DNA of 64,000 bases from an uncultured Bacilli bacterium (GCA_934102355.1 CAKOSO010000002.1:124001-188000); one strand, 5' to 3'. Positions 34,735 through 42,923 are shown, counted from the first letter of the stretch. Notes: generated by a model not told the origin, from the letters alone. A program made the numbers and translations.

Positions 34735-36126
34735 ATGTTATTTACTAGTATAGCATTTTTGTATTATTTTTTACCTTTAACGATTATAGTTTATTTTATT
34801 GTTCCTAAGAAATGTAAAAATTTTATTTTATTAACTGCTTCTTTGTTATTTTATTTTTATGGTGAACCTAAATATATATTTTTAATGATTTTAGAAATAG
34901 TTGTTGCGTATGTTGGATCTTTACTTATTGAAAAATATAATAGTAAAAATATTTTAATTTGTACTCTGTTTGTTCATATTTTTTTACTTTTTATATTTAA
35001 ATATGTGAATTTTCTATTATTAAATATTAATAATTTTTTTGGAGCGGATATTAAGTTTATAAATATTGCGTTGCCGATTGGGATATCATTTTATACTTTT
35101 CAGATAATTAGTTATGTTGTTGATGTTTACAGGAAAAAAGTGAAGGCACAACATAATATAATAAAACTGGCAACTTATGTTTCTTTGTTTCCACAACTTA
35201 TTGCAGGGCCTATTGTTAGATATGAAACTATAGAAAAAGAATTAGATGACAGGAGTACTTCTTTTTATGATTTTGCTTATGGAATTAGAAGATTTGTTGT
35301 TGGATTTGCAAAAAAAATTTTAATAGCTAATGTTTTGGGTGAATTATGTTCAAAATTTGGTTTGATTGGTGAAAGAAGTGTTTTATTTTATTGGTTATTT
35401 GCGATTGGTTATATGTTACAAATATATTTTGATTTTTCTGCATATTCTGACATGGCTATAGGTCTTGGTAGGATATTTGGATTTCATTTTTTAGAAAATT
35501 TTAATTATCCATATATTTCAACTAGTATTACTGAATTTTGGAGAAGGTGGCACATTTCTTTAGGTTCGTGGTTTAAAGATTATGTATATATTCCACTTGG
35601 TGGTAGCAGAAAAGGTAAATGGAAATTAATTAGAAATTTATTAATAGTTTGGTTATTAACGGGAATTTGGCATGGTGCTAGTTGGAACTTCGTATTATGG
35701 GGGATAATATTTGGAATATTGTTGATTTTAGAAAAATTATGGTATGGTAAATATCTTGAAAAATTACCTAAATTTTTAAGAAGTTTTTATGTTTTGTTTG
35801 TGGTTATGATTAGTTTTATAATATTTAGTTCATCCTCTTTAAAAGTAGCATGGAACAATGTTATTGGTTTGTTTGGATTCAATGGTGAATTGTTTGTTAA
35901 TAAATATACTATTTATTGCTTTAAGTCTTATTTTATTGTTCTTGCTGTTTCATTTATTGCTGCAACTCCAGTTATGAAAAACATTGTTAGCAAATTAAGA
36001 AAAAATAGTTTTATTAATAAGTGTATAAACTTTTTGGAACCTATTTTTATAGTTATATTATTGATATTGTGTACTGCTTGTTTAATTGATAATTCATATA
36101 ATCCATTTTTATATTTTAGGTTTTAG
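34735..36126 (+). CDS. MBOAT-family O-acyltransferase (AlgI/DltB/PatA-like)
   Basis: This is a multi-helix membrane protein that moves an acyl (usually acetyl) group across the membrane for O-acetylation of a surface polymer. The 463-residue product has the family signatures: PIGISFYTFQ and SLFPQLIAGPIVRY in the first half, FWRRWHISLGSWFKDYVYIPLGG in the middle, and the catalytic His313 in LLTGIWHGASWNF. It is followed 9 bases later by a DHHW/AlgJ-type partner. The polymer modified is not known from the sequence; cell-wall polysaccharide or exopolysaccharide are both possible. Confidence 0.9.
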   Translation: MLFTSIAFLYYFLPLTIIVYFIVPKKCKNFILLTASLLFYFYGEPKYIFLMILEIVVAYVGSLLIEKYNSKNILICTLFVHIFLLFIFKYVNFLLLNINNFFGADIKFINIALPIGISFYTFQIISYVVDVYRKKVKAQHNIIKLATYVSLFPQLIAGPIVRYETIEKELDDRSTSFYDFAYGIRRFVVGFAKKILIANVLGELCSKFGLIGERSVLFYWLFAIGYMLQIYFDFSAYSDMAIGLGRIFGFHFLENFNYPYISTSITEFWRRWHISLGSWFKDYVYIPLGGSRKGKWKLIRNLLIVWLLTGIWHGASWNFVLWGIIFGILLILEKLWYGKYLEKLPKFLRSFYVLFVVMISFIIFSSSSLKVAWNNVIGLFGFNGELFVNKYTIYCFKSYFIVLAVSFIAATPVMKNIVSKLRKNSFINKCINFLEPIFIVILLILCTACLIDNSYNPFLYFRF

Positions 36127-36135
36127 GAGGAAAAT

Positions 36136-37212
36136 ATGAGTGATAAAATTAAAAATATTTTTATTTCTGTAGTATTTTTATTGTTTTTGTTTATGTTTTT
36201 ATTAATTAATTTATTAAGTGGAGACAAAGAAATTTCAATATCAGAGCGAAGGAAACTTCAGCAATTTCCTAAAATTACTATGAATAATTTATTTAATGGG
36301 ACTTTTTTTAAAGATTTAGATAGTTATGTTGCTGATCAATTTGTCGCTAGAGATATATTCAGAAAGATTAAGATTAAATTAGATTTGAGTATGAAAAAAA
36401 ATTATAATAATTTGTATAATTATGATGATTTTATAATAAAACAAGAATTTCCTTTAAATAAGGAATCGGTGATTAATTTAGCTAATAGAATGAGTTTGTT
36501 AAAAAGTAACTATTTTAGAGATAACAACGTTTATTTTACTATAGTTCCAGATAAAAATTATTTTGTTGATGATGGTAATTTAAGAATTGATTATAATGAG
36601 CTTGAAAATATTATGAAGGAAAAACTTGTGGATTTTAATTATATTGATATTTTTGACTTATTGGAATTGGAGGATTATTATAAAACTGATAGTCATTGGA
36701 AACAAGAAAATATTGTGCCTGTTGCTAAAAGAATTGCTAATCGTATGAATTCTGATATAAATGAAAACTATACTGTGAAGGAAGTAACTACTTTTAAAGG
36801 TGTTTATTCTGGTCAAATGTCTATAAATAATAAAATTGATACAATCAAGATTTTAACTAATGACATTATTGACACGAGTGTGGTTTATAATTATGAAAAT
36901 GGCAAAAAATCAGCAGTATACGATTTAAATAAGCTTTCTTCATTTGATAAATACGATATATATTTATCAGGAGCTGTTCCGATTATTGATATTATAACTA
37001 ATAATTCAGAAGGCAAACAACTTGTTGTTTTTAGGGATTCATATGGGAGTTGTTTAATTCCTCTTTTGCTTGAAAAATATAGTAAAATAACCGTTATTGA
37101 TACAAGATATGTTTCTTCTAAAATATTAGGTAATTATGTTGATTTTGAAAATAAAGATATACTTTTTATTTATGGTGTTTTAACTATAAATAATAGTTAT
37201 TCTATAAAGTAG
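36136..37212 (+). CDS. DHHW/AlgJ-like SGNH-type acetyltransferase partner
   Basis: The 358-residue product has an N-terminal membrane helix (about 8-27) and an extracytoplasmic domain. It shows TDSHW at 184-188, the conserved DHHW-type motif with the catalytic Asp-His pair, and FRDSYG at 299-304 with a candidate nucleophile Ser302. These proteins pair with MBOAT acyltransferases and complete transfer of the acetyl group to the polymer. It lies directly downstream of the MBOAT gene with AGGAGG before the ATG. It should act at the outer face of the membrane. Confidence 0.82.
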   Translation: MSDKIKNIFISVVFLLFLFMFLLINLLSGDKEISISERRKLQQFPKITMNNLFNGTFFKDLDSYVADQFVARDIFRKIKIKLDLSMKKNYNNLYNYDDFIIKQEFPLNKESVINLANRMSLLKSNYFRDNNVYFTIVPDKNYFVDDGNLRIDYNELENIMKEKLVDFNYIDIFDLLELEDYYKTDSHWKQENIVPVAKRIANRMNSDINENYTVKEVTTFKGVYSGQMSINNKIDTIKILTNDIIDTSVVYNYENGKKSAVYDLNKLSSFDKYDIYLSGAVPIIDIITNNSEGKQLVVFRDSYGSCLIPLLLEKYSKITVIDTRYVSSKILGNYVDFENKDILFIYGVLTINNSYSIK

Positions 37213-37222
37213 AGGAGGATAT

Positions 37223-37888
37223 ATGAAAAAAGGTAAAATAATTGTTATTGAAGGTTCATGTGATGGTGTTGGTAAAAGTACTCAATATAATATGTTTTAT
37301 GAACATTTAATTAAAGACGGTTTAAGTGTTTTTTGTCACAAGTTTCCATCATATAATACTAATCAAGGTAAGCTTGTAGAAATGTATTTAAATGGTGAAT
37401 TTGGCGATGTTAAAGATCTATCTCCATATTTTGTTAATAGTTTATTTGCAATAGATAGGGCAGTGACTTGGAATTTTGATCTTAAAAGTAAGTATGATAA
37501 TGGATCTATTATTTTAGCTGATAGATATACAACTTCTAGTATTATTTATCAGTCTGCTCTAATTGAAGATATTGATGAAAGGAAAAAGTTTATAGATTAT
37601 ATTTGTGACTTTGAGTACAATAAACTTGGTATAAGAAAACCAGATAATGTTATATTTTTATATATGCCATTTGAACTTGCTACTGAGTTAAGAAAAAAGA
37701 GAGTAAGTAATGATGGAATCAGTAATGATATTCATGAAAAAGATCTTGCTTTTATGAAGAAGGTTTATGATAATGCGATGTTTGTTGCAGATTATCTTTC
37801 TTGGACTAAGGTTTTGTGTAGTGAAAATGGTAAAATGAAAACTAAGGAAGCTATTCATGATGAGATATATAATTTATTGATAAAATAA
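37223..37888 (+). CDS. tmk: Thymidylate kinase
   Basis: This enzyme phosphorylates dTMP to dTDP in DNA precursor synthesis. The 221-residue product has the P-loop EGSCDGVGKST at 10-20, DRYTTSSIIYQ for base recognition, and a LID-type RKKRVSN segment. The P-loop has an extra Ser-Cys compared with the common EGxDGxGKST. It sits 10 bases after the DHHW gene with GAGGAGG before the ATG, so it may be the last gene of that transcript, though the functions are unrelated. No clear terminator is seen behind it. Confidence 0.9.
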   Translation: MKKGKIIVIEGSCDGVGKSTQYNMFYEHLIKDGLSVFCHKFPSYNTNQGKLVEMYLNGEFGDVKDLSPYFVNSLFAIDRAVTWNFDLKSKYDNGSIILADRYTTSSIIYQSALIEDIDERKKFIDYICDFEYNKLGIRKPDNVIFLYMPFELATELRKKRVSNDGISNDIHEKDLAFMKKVYDNAMFVADYLSWTKVLCSENGKMKTKEAIHDEIYNLLIK

Positions 37889-37973
37889 GTATTATTAGTG
37901 AATATGTTGAAGAATATGTGAAAAAAGTTAAAAAAATATTTATAGTCAGATTTATTTCAGATTTTTTTTATAG

Positions 37974-37979
37974 TATAAT
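37974..37979 (+). promoter_or_regulatory. -10 box for the MraZ-like gene
   Basis: TATAAT ends 15 bases before the ATG at 37995, with TTGGTGAT in between. The -35 (TTTATT at 37951) is weak. Confidence 0.45.
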
Positions 37980-37994
37980 TTAATTGGTGATTAT

Positions 37995-38363
37995 ATGAGT
38001 ACATTAGATATTACGATGGAGAAAAATTTAAAAATTAAACTTCCTGATAGTGTTAATTTCGATAAATCTTCTAAAGCTATTATGATTTGTGATAGTGATT
38101 TTATTTGTTGTTTTAGTGAAGATGGTTTTGACTCTTTTATACAAAAAGAATTTACTAGTGATATTGATTCTTCTATTTATAAAAGTGATGAATATCTTCG
38201 TATCGTTGGGAATTCTTGTGAAACTGTTATTAATGAGAATAAAGAACTTGTTATTCCTAATGAGGTTATTGATAGATATGAATTAGAAGATCGTGATGCT
38301 AGTGCTTCATTTTATCCAGATTATGTTTTTATTGATGTTAGTTCTAGAAAACGTGAAAAATAA
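37995..38363 (+). CDS. Small protein, possibly MraZ/AbrB-like
   Basis: The 122-residue product seems to hold two halves of similar plan. One is KIKLPDSVNFD then IMICDSDFICCFSEDGFDSF; the other is ELVIPNEVIDRYELE then YVFIDVS. A strand-IP-helix pattern followed by a strand pair is typical of the swapped-hairpin AbrB fold, and two copies in about 120 residues is the MraZ plan. Conservation is weak, and the gene is not next to rsmH and the division cluster, where mraZ normally stands. Its start (GGTGAT, ATG) is clear. I regard the gene as real and the family as tentative. Confidence 0.5.
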   Translation: MSTLDITMEKNLKIKLPDSVNFDKSSKAIMICDSDFICCFSEDGFDSFIQKEFTSDIDSSIYKSDEYLRIVGNSCETVINENKELVIPNEVIDRYELEDRDASASFYPDYVFIDVSSRKREK

Positions 38364-38373
38364 TATATTTTTA

Positions 38374-38402
38374 TTGACAATTAGTAATTTTTTATATATA
38401 AT
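38374..38402 (+). promoter_or_regulatory. sigma-A promoter for infC-rpmI-rplT
   Basis: TTGACA (38374-38379) and TATAAT (38397-38402) are separated by 17 bases, a second exact consensus in this window. Transcription should start near 38409. Confidence 0.85.
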
Positions 38403-38408
38403 CTTAGT

Positions 38409-38539
38409 TGTTAAAAAGGAAAGAGATGTATTATATCCACCTGATAGTGTGTAACTGTAGGTTAAAGGCCAATTTTTATGTTTATGGTTAGGGTAGAGTG
38501 CGTTTCGTACTCTTTTTATATTTTATGGAGGTGTTTTGT
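38409..38539 (+). promoter_or_regulatory. L20-type leader of infC-rpmI-rplT
   Basis: About 130 bases separate the predicted transcription start from infC and end in an intrinsic terminator just before the ribosome-binding site. This is the arrangement of the Firmicutes L20 leader, in which L20 binding favours the terminator. The central part (CCACCTGATAGTG, GTAACTGTAGGTT) is the likely L20-binding region. I could not pick out the antiterminator pairing with confidence. The assignment is by position and layout. Confidence 0.7.
38495..38517 (+). terminator. Attenuator terminator in the infC leader
   Basis: AGAGTGCG (38495-38502) pairs with CGTACTCT (38506-38513), with one G-U pair and a TTT loop, followed by TTTT. 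It lies 10 bases before the infC ribosome-binding site, so it is a regulatory terminator. Confidence 0.8.
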
Positions 38540-39070
38540 ATAGCAAATAATAGTAATGATTTGTTCTGTAATGAACAAATTAAGGTCAGTCCAGTTTTAG
38601 TTATTGGTCCAAATGGTGAGCAATTAGGTGTTAAACCTATTAATGATGCTTTAGTAGTTGCAAGTTATGCTGGTTTGGATTTGGTATTAATAAGCCCAAA
38701 TGCAAATCCTGCAGTATGTAAAATAATGGATTATAACAAATTTAAGTATGAGAAAGCAAAAAAACAAAAAGAAGCAAGGAAAAAACAACAAGCAAATGCT
38801 GTTGAACTTAAGGAATATCGTTTATCTCCTGTCATTGATGTTGGAGACTTTGATACTAAAGTTAGAAATGCTTCTAAATATTTAGAAAAAGGTCATAAGG
38901 TAAAACTATCAATAAGATTTAAAGGTAGACAAATGGTTCATACTGAAATTGGTGAAGAAGTTATGAATAAATTTGCTGATCGTGTAAAGGATATAGCTTT
39001 AGTTGAACAAAAGGCTAAATTGGATGGAAGAAATATGACTATGATGCTTGCACCAAACAAAGAAAAATAG
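38540..39070 (+). CDS. infC: Translation initiation factor IF-3 (ATA start codon)
   Basis: IF-3 keeps ribosomal subunits apart and rejects non-standard start codons. From the chosen start the product has 176 residues. The N-terminal domain begins near [17 protein letters not shown], a Lys-rich linker follows, and the C-terminal domain contains [10 protein letters not shown] place the start at ATA 38540, 8 bases after GGAGG (38527-38531). The only nearby ATG (38525) overlaps that site and has nothing upstream but the attenuator. AUU, AUA or AUC starts are the rule for infC and allow IF-3 to repress itself. rpmI and rplT follow. Confidence 0.93.
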   Translation: MANNSNDLFCNEQIKVSPVLVIGPNGEQLGVKPINDALVVASYAGLDLVLISPNANPAVCKIMDYNKFKYEKAKKQKEARKKQQANAVELKEYRLSPVIDVGDFDTKVRNASKYLEKGHKVKLSIRFKGRQMVHTEIGEEVMNKFADRVKDIALVEQKAKLDGRNMTMMLAPNKEK

Positions 39071-39081
39071 GAGGGATTATT

Positions 39082-39279
39082 ATGGCTAAGAAATATAAAT
39101 TAAAGCCACATAAAGCTACAAAGAAAGTTTTAAACATAAGACAAAGCGGTAGTATTACTAAGCTAGTTGCTGGTAATAATCACCAAACTGGTAAGAAAAG
39201 TGCTGCTCAATCAAGAAGAGCAGGATCTAAATCTGAATTTAGTAAAGCAGATTACAATAGGTTAAAGAATGTATTATAG
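39082..39279 (+). CDS. rpmI: 50S ribosomal protein L35
   Basis: This small, basic, late-assembling large-subunit protein has 65 residues, the normal length. It starts KKYKLKPHKATKKVL and contains HQTGKKSAAQSRR, both typical. It lies 11 bases after infC with GGAGG before the ATG, in the conserved infC-rpmI-rplT order, and is presumably controlled by the same leader. Confidence 0.97.
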   Translation: MAKKYKLKPHKATKKVLNIRQSGSITKLVAGNNHQTGKKSAAQSRRAGSKSEFSKADYNRLKNVL

Positions 39280-39289
39280 GAGGTAGATT

Positions 39290-39733
39290 ATGACAAGAGT
39301 TAAGAATAGTGTTGCAACACGTGCAAGACGTAAAAAAGTATTAAAAAGAGCTTCTGGTTACTTTGGAAGTAAACATAGACTTTATAAAACTGCTAATGAA
39401 CAAGTAATGCATTCTGAAAAATATGCATTTAGAGATCGTAAACAAACTAAGAGAAACTTTAGAAAATTATGGATTACAAGAATTAATGCAGAATGTAGAG
39501 TAAATGATATTAGTTATTCTAAATTCATTAATGGATTAACTAAAGCAGGAATTGAAATTAACAGAAAAATGTTATCAGAACTTGCTATTTCTGATCCAAA
39601 AGCTTTTGCTGAATTAGTTCAAATTGCTAAAACTGGTAAAATTAAAGAAGCAAAAAAAGCTGTAAGTGCTGATTCAAAAACTACTAAGGCAGCACCTAAA
39701 ACAACTAAAAAAGTAGTTAAAGAAGAAAAATAA
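39290..39733 (+). CDS. rplT: 50S ribosomal protein L20 with C-terminal extension
   Basis: L20 is an early assembly protein of the large subunit and the usual repressor of this operon. The core (about residues 1-118) is standard: [23 protein letters not shown] at the start and [21 protein letters not shown] later. About 30 residues rich in Lys, Ala and Thr are added at the end ([19 protein letters not shown]), where most L20 proteins stop near 118. A similar low-complexity tail is found on L24, S2 and L11 in this window. GGAGG precedes the ATG. Confidence 0.97.
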   Translation: MTRVKNSVATRARRKKVLKRASGYFGSKHRLYKTANEQVMHSEKYAFRDRKQTKRNFRKLWITRINAECRVNDISYSKFINGLTKAGIEINRKMLSELAISDPKAFAELVQIAKTGKIKEAKKAVSADSKTTKAAPKTTKKVVKEEK

Positions 39734-39750
39734 AACATATCAATGGATTT

Positions 39751-39779
39751 TAATATCTAGTGCCTTAATGGTGATATTA
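39751..39779 (+). promoter_or_regulatory. Hairpin in the rpsB upstream region (possible S2 leader)
   Basis: TAATATC (39751-39757) pairs with GATATTA (39773-39779), and GCC (39762-39764) with GGT (39770-39772), leaving a one-sided bulge TAGT and loop TTAAT. There is no T tract, so it is not a terminator. It stands about 42 bases before rpsB and could be a binding site for S2; this is inference only. Confidence 0.35.
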
Positions 39780-39821
39780 TTTTGAATTTGATAGAAGATA
39801 AAAACGAAGGAGAGATTAAGT

Positions 39822-40748
39822 ATGACAGTAGTGTCAATGAATTATTTATTAGAAGCAGGAGTTCATTTTGGTCATCAAAAGAAAAGATGGAATCCTAAGA
39901 TGAAGGAGTATATTTATACTTCTAGAGATGATATACATATTATCGATTTACAAAAAACATCTGCATGTATAGAACAAGCTTATGCTAAACTTGCAGAATT
40001 AGCAGAAAATGGTGGAACATTCTTATTTGTAGGAACAAAAAAACAAGCTAATGAAGCTATGGAAGAAGCTGCTAAAAGAACTGATATGTTCTATGTTACT
40101 CAAAGATGGTTAGGTGGAACATTAACTAACTTTAGAACAATAAGAAATAGAATTAAAAGACTTGATGAAATAGAAAAGATGGAAGAAGATGGAACTTTAA
40201 GTTTACTTCCTAAAAAAGAAGCTTTTAAGATTAAAAAAGAATATGATAAATTAAATGCTAACTTATGTGGTATTAGAAATATGCAAAAGTTACCAAGTGC
40301 AATTATCATAGTTGATCCTAGAGTTGAAGAAACTGCTATAAAAGAAGCAAGAAAATTACATATTCCAGTTATTGGATTAGTAGATACTAATTGCGATCCA
40401 GATATGGTTGATTATGTTATTCCTGCTAATGATGATGCTGTAAGAGCTGTAAAACTTGTTGTAAATGTTTTAGCTAATGCAATTGCTTCAGTTAATGGAA
40501 AAGAAGTTTTAAATTTTGTTACTGAGGAAGATAAATCAAAAGAAAATAAAGAAGCAAAAGAAGAACCTAAAAAAGTTAAAGAAGTAAAAGAAGAAGTTAA
40601 AGCAGAAGAAGTTAAGGAAGAAGTAAAAGAAGAAAAAGTAGATCTTGATTCTATGACTTTAGCTGAATTAAAAGCTTTGGCAAAAGATAAAGGTATTAAA
40701 GGATACAGTACAATGAAAAAAGCAGATTTAGTTTCTGCATTAAAATAA
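39822..40748 (+). CDS. rpsB: 30S ribosomal protein S2 with C-terminal Rho_N/SAP-like domain
   Basis: The first 230 residues are a standard S2 ([40 protein letters not shown]). A charged Lys/Glu repeat linker (about 233-272) follows, then a compact 36-residue unit (273-308) reading [20 protein letters not shown] and ending [11 protein letters not shown]. That unit matches the pattern of the Rho N-terminal/SAP-like helix-extended-helix fold, usually nucleic-acid binding. Ordinary S2 has about 230-260 residues, so the fusion adds some 50-75. AAGGAGAG precedes the ATG. tsf follows 13 bases later. The fold call is by eye. Confidence 0.95.
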   Translation: MTVVSMNYLLEAGVHFGHQKKRWNPKMKEYIYTSRDDIHIIDLQKTSACIEQAYAKLAELAENGGTFLFVGTKKQANEAMEEAAKRTDMFYVTQRWLGGTLTNFRTIRNRIKRLDEIEKMEEDGTLSLLPKKEAFKIKKEYDKLNANLCGIRNMQKLPSAIIIVDPRVEETAIKEARKLHIPVIGLVDTNCDPDMVDYVIPANDDAVRAVKLVVNVLANAIASVNGKEVLNFVTEEDKSKENKEAKEEPKKVKEVKEEVKAEEVKEEVKEEKVDLDSMTLAELKALAKDKGIKGYSTMKKADLVSALK

Positions 40749-40761
40749 TAGGAGGATTTAT

Positions 40762-41637
40762 ATGTTTAGTGCAAACGATGTTAAATCATTAAGAGATAAA
40801 ACTGGTGCTGGAATGATGGATTGTAAAAAAGCTTTACAAGAGTCAAATGGAAATATGGAAGATGCTATTACATGGTTAAGAGAAAAGGGTATTTCTAAGG
40901 CTCAAAAGAAAGAATCTAGAATTGCTGCTGAGGGTTTAAGTTATGCTTTTAGTGATGGAAATAAAGCTATTATTTTAGAAGTTAACTGTGAAACTGATTT
41001 CGTTGCTAGAAATGAAGAATTTAAAACTTTAGTTTCTAATATTGCTAGCGCACTGTTAAATAGTGATGTTAAAACTATGGAAGAAGCAAATGATGTTTCT
41101 CTTGAAGATGGAACTACTATTTCTCAAGCTGTTGTTAATTTCACTGCAAAAATTGGTGAAAAGATAAGCTTTAGAAGATTTGAAAAAGTTTCTAAAGAAG
41201 ATGGTCAAGTATTTGGCATTTATTCTCATTTAGGTGGAAAAATTACTACTTTAGTTACTCTAAATGGTGATAATGCTGATGTTGCTAGAGATGTTGCTAT
41301 GCATGTTGCTGCAATGAGACCTTTATGTATTTCTTCTGATGAAGTTCCAACTGATACTTTAGAAAAAGAAAAAGCAATCTATAAAGAACAAGCTATTAAT
41401 GAAGGTAAACCTGAAGACATAGCTGAAAAAATGGTTCTTGGTAGAATTAAGAAATATTACAAAGAAGTATGTTTAAATGATCAAGAATTCATTAAAGATA
41501 CAAGTGTAACTGTTTCTCAATATGCTAAAAATAATAATTGTTCTATCGTAGGAATGATTAGGTATGAAGTTGGCGAAGGAATGGAAAAGAGAAATGATAA
41601 CTTTGCTGAAGAAGTAAAAAATCAAATTAATGGATAG
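40762..41637 (+). CDS. tsf: Elongation factor Ts
   Basis: EF-Ts exchanges GDP for GTP on EF-Tu. The 291-residue product has the UBA-like N terminus (VKSLRDKTGAGMMDCKKAL) and the core motif VNCETDFVARNEEF, which inserts into the EF-Tu nucleotide pocket. Its length is normal. It lies in the rpsB-tsf operon with AGGAGG before the ATG. The next gene starts 9 bases later but is not the usual pyrH. Confidence 0.98.
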   Translation: MFSANDVKSLRDKTGAGMMDCKKALQESNGNMEDAITWLREKGISKAQKKESRIAAEGLSYAFSDGNKAIILEVNCETDFVARNEEFKTLVSNIASALLNSDVKTMEEANDVSLEDGTTISQAVVNFTAKIGEKISFRRFEKVSKEDGQVFGIYSHLGGKITTLVTLNGDNADVARDVAMHVAAMRPLCISSDEVPTDTLEKEKAIYKEQAINEGKPEDIAEKMVLGRIKKYYKEVCLNDQEFIKDTSVTVSQYAKNNNCSIVGMIRYEVGEGMEKRNDNFAEEVKNQING

Positions 41638-41646
41638 GAAAATTAT

Positions 41647-42285
41647 ATGAAGAAGTATATTATAATTTTAATATCCTTTTTTCTTTTATTAACTGGATGT
41701 TCAAATAATAACTTACCTCAAATCGAAAAAGAAAATAAGATTACTGATGGTATAACATTTAAGACAGAATATGAAAAAGAAAATAGTATTTCTTTATATG
41801 ACTTATCTATAAATAAAGAAAATCCATTTAAATATATTAATAAAGATAATATAGATTCAGTTTTTTCTAATGATTCAATTATTTACATTGGTAGTTATAA
41901 TGATTTATGTAGTAGATTATTGGTTGATCAGTTAATAGTTTTTTCTAAAGAAAATAATATTAAAAATATTTATTATTTCAATCCAAATGCAAATTCTTTT
42001 GAATATAAAGTTTTAGAAAAAGAAGTTACTAAAACAAAAGAAGAAAGTGATCTTTATAAATCTATGGTATTAAAACTTAATGATTATTTAAGTCCTTATT
42101 TTTATGGCTCTTATGAAACATCTGATAAAAGATTTGATATACCAACTTTGATTATTGTAAAAGATGGTAAAATTGTTAATTATTATAATAATTTTGAATC
42201 TTTTGATAATCTTGAGATAAATGCTAATAATATTGAAAGAGTAAAAAACGATATTTATAATTTCTTATTATCAATAGAATTATAA
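41647..42285 (+). CDS. Putative lipoprotein, possibly thioredoxin-like fold
   Basis: The 212-residue product has a clear lipoprotein signal, a basic start, a hydrophobic core and LLTGC with Cys18 as the lipidated residue. The mature part has DSIIYIGSYNDLCSRLLVDQL followed by IKNIYYFNP and later DIPTLIIVKDGKIVNYY. That order of strand, helix, strand, and IP (cis-Pro-like) before a strand pair suggests a thioredoxin fold without a CxxC pair. It occupies the place of pyrH between tsf and frr. A weak GGA precedes the ATG. Its function is unknown. Confidence 0.65.
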   Translation: MKKYIIILISFFLLLTGCSNNNLPQIEKENKITDGITFKTEYEKENSISLYDLSINKENPFKYINKDNIDSVFSNDSIIYIGSYNDLCSRLLVDQLIVFSKENNIKNIYYFNPNANSFEYKVLEKEVTKTKEESDLYKSMVLKLNDYLSPYFYGSYETSDKRFDIPTLIIVKDGKIVNYYNNFESFDNLEINANNIERVKNDIYNFLLSIEL

Positions 42286-42314
42286 AATATCTTTTTTTTT
42301 ATTTAGTCATATTG

Positions 42315-42320
42315 TATAAT
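42315..42320 (+). promoter_or_regulatory. -10 box for frr
   Basis: TATAAT 20 bases before the frr ATG, following a T-rich stretch (nine T) that could also be a weak stop for the lipoprotein transcript. No hairpin or -35 is convincing. Confidence 0.45.
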
Positions 42321-42340
42321 ATAGGTATGTGGAGGATCAT

Positions 42341-42886
42341 ATGAATAATAATTATATACTTGTTGCAAAAGAAAAATTTGATAAGGCTTTAAATAATCTT
42401 GATGAAAGATTTACTACTATTAGAGCCGGTAGAGCTAATCCTAGTATGCTAGATGGTGTTTTCGTTTCATATTATGGTGCACCAACTCAACTTAAACAAT
42501 TAGCTACTATTTCTGTTCCAGAAGCTAGACAAATTAGCATTAAACCTTTTGATAGAACTATTTTGGGAGCTATCGAAAAAGCTATATACGAAGCTAATCT
42601 TGGAATTACACCAAATAATAATGGGGAAGTTGTATTTATTACTATTCCACCTTTAACTGAAGAAAGAAGAAGAGATTTAGTTAAACAAGCAAAAGAATAT
42701 GCTGAAGAAGGTAGAATTGCTGTTAGAAATGGCAGAAGAGATATAATCGATATGATTAAAAAGGATGAACTTTCTGAAGATATGGAAAAGGCTTATTTAA
42801 AAGATTTGCAAGATTTAGTAGATAAATATAATAAACAAGTAGATGAAATGCTTAAAGAAAAAGAAGAAGATTTGATGTCTATTTAA
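42341..42886 (+). CDS. frr: Ribosome recycling factor
   Basis: RRF splits the post-termination ribosome with EF-G. The 181-residue product has the three-helix bundle sequence of the family, with FTTIRAGRANPSMLDGV near the start, PFDRTILGAIEKAI in the middle and the final coiled helices. ATG 42341 lies 5 bases after GGAGG; the GTG at 42329 is upstream of that site. It ends with a strong terminator. pyrH, its usual upstream partner, is missing. Confidence 0.97.
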   Translation: MNNNYILVAKEKFDKALNNLDERFTTIRAGRANPSMLDGVFVSYYGAPTQLKQLATISVPEARQISIKPFDRTILGAIEKAIYEANLGITPNNNGEVVFITIPPLTEERRRDLVKQAKEYAEEGRIAVRNGRRDIIDMIKKDELSEDMEKAYLKDLQDLVDKYNKQVDEMLKEKEEDLMSI

Positions 42887-42887
42887 T

Positions 42888-42914
42888 AAAAAAGACTAGG
42901 TTTTAGTCTTTTTT
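42888..42914 (+). terminator. Terminator after frr
   Basis: AAAAAAGACTA (42888-42898) pairs with TAGTCTTTTTT (42904-42914) over a 5-base loop and runs into more T residues. It overlaps the -35 region of the pgk promoter. Confidence 0.88.
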
Positions 42915-42923
42915 TTGTGTTAT

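Noticed and set aside
37889..37973. Terminator after tmk
   Set aside because: There are T runs but no stem; TCAGATTTATTTCAGA is a direct and not an inverted repeat.
38498..38539. IF-3 starting at 38498 or ATG 38525
   Set aside because: The first lies inside the attenuator stem. The second overlaps the Shine-Dalgarno site and has no site of its own.
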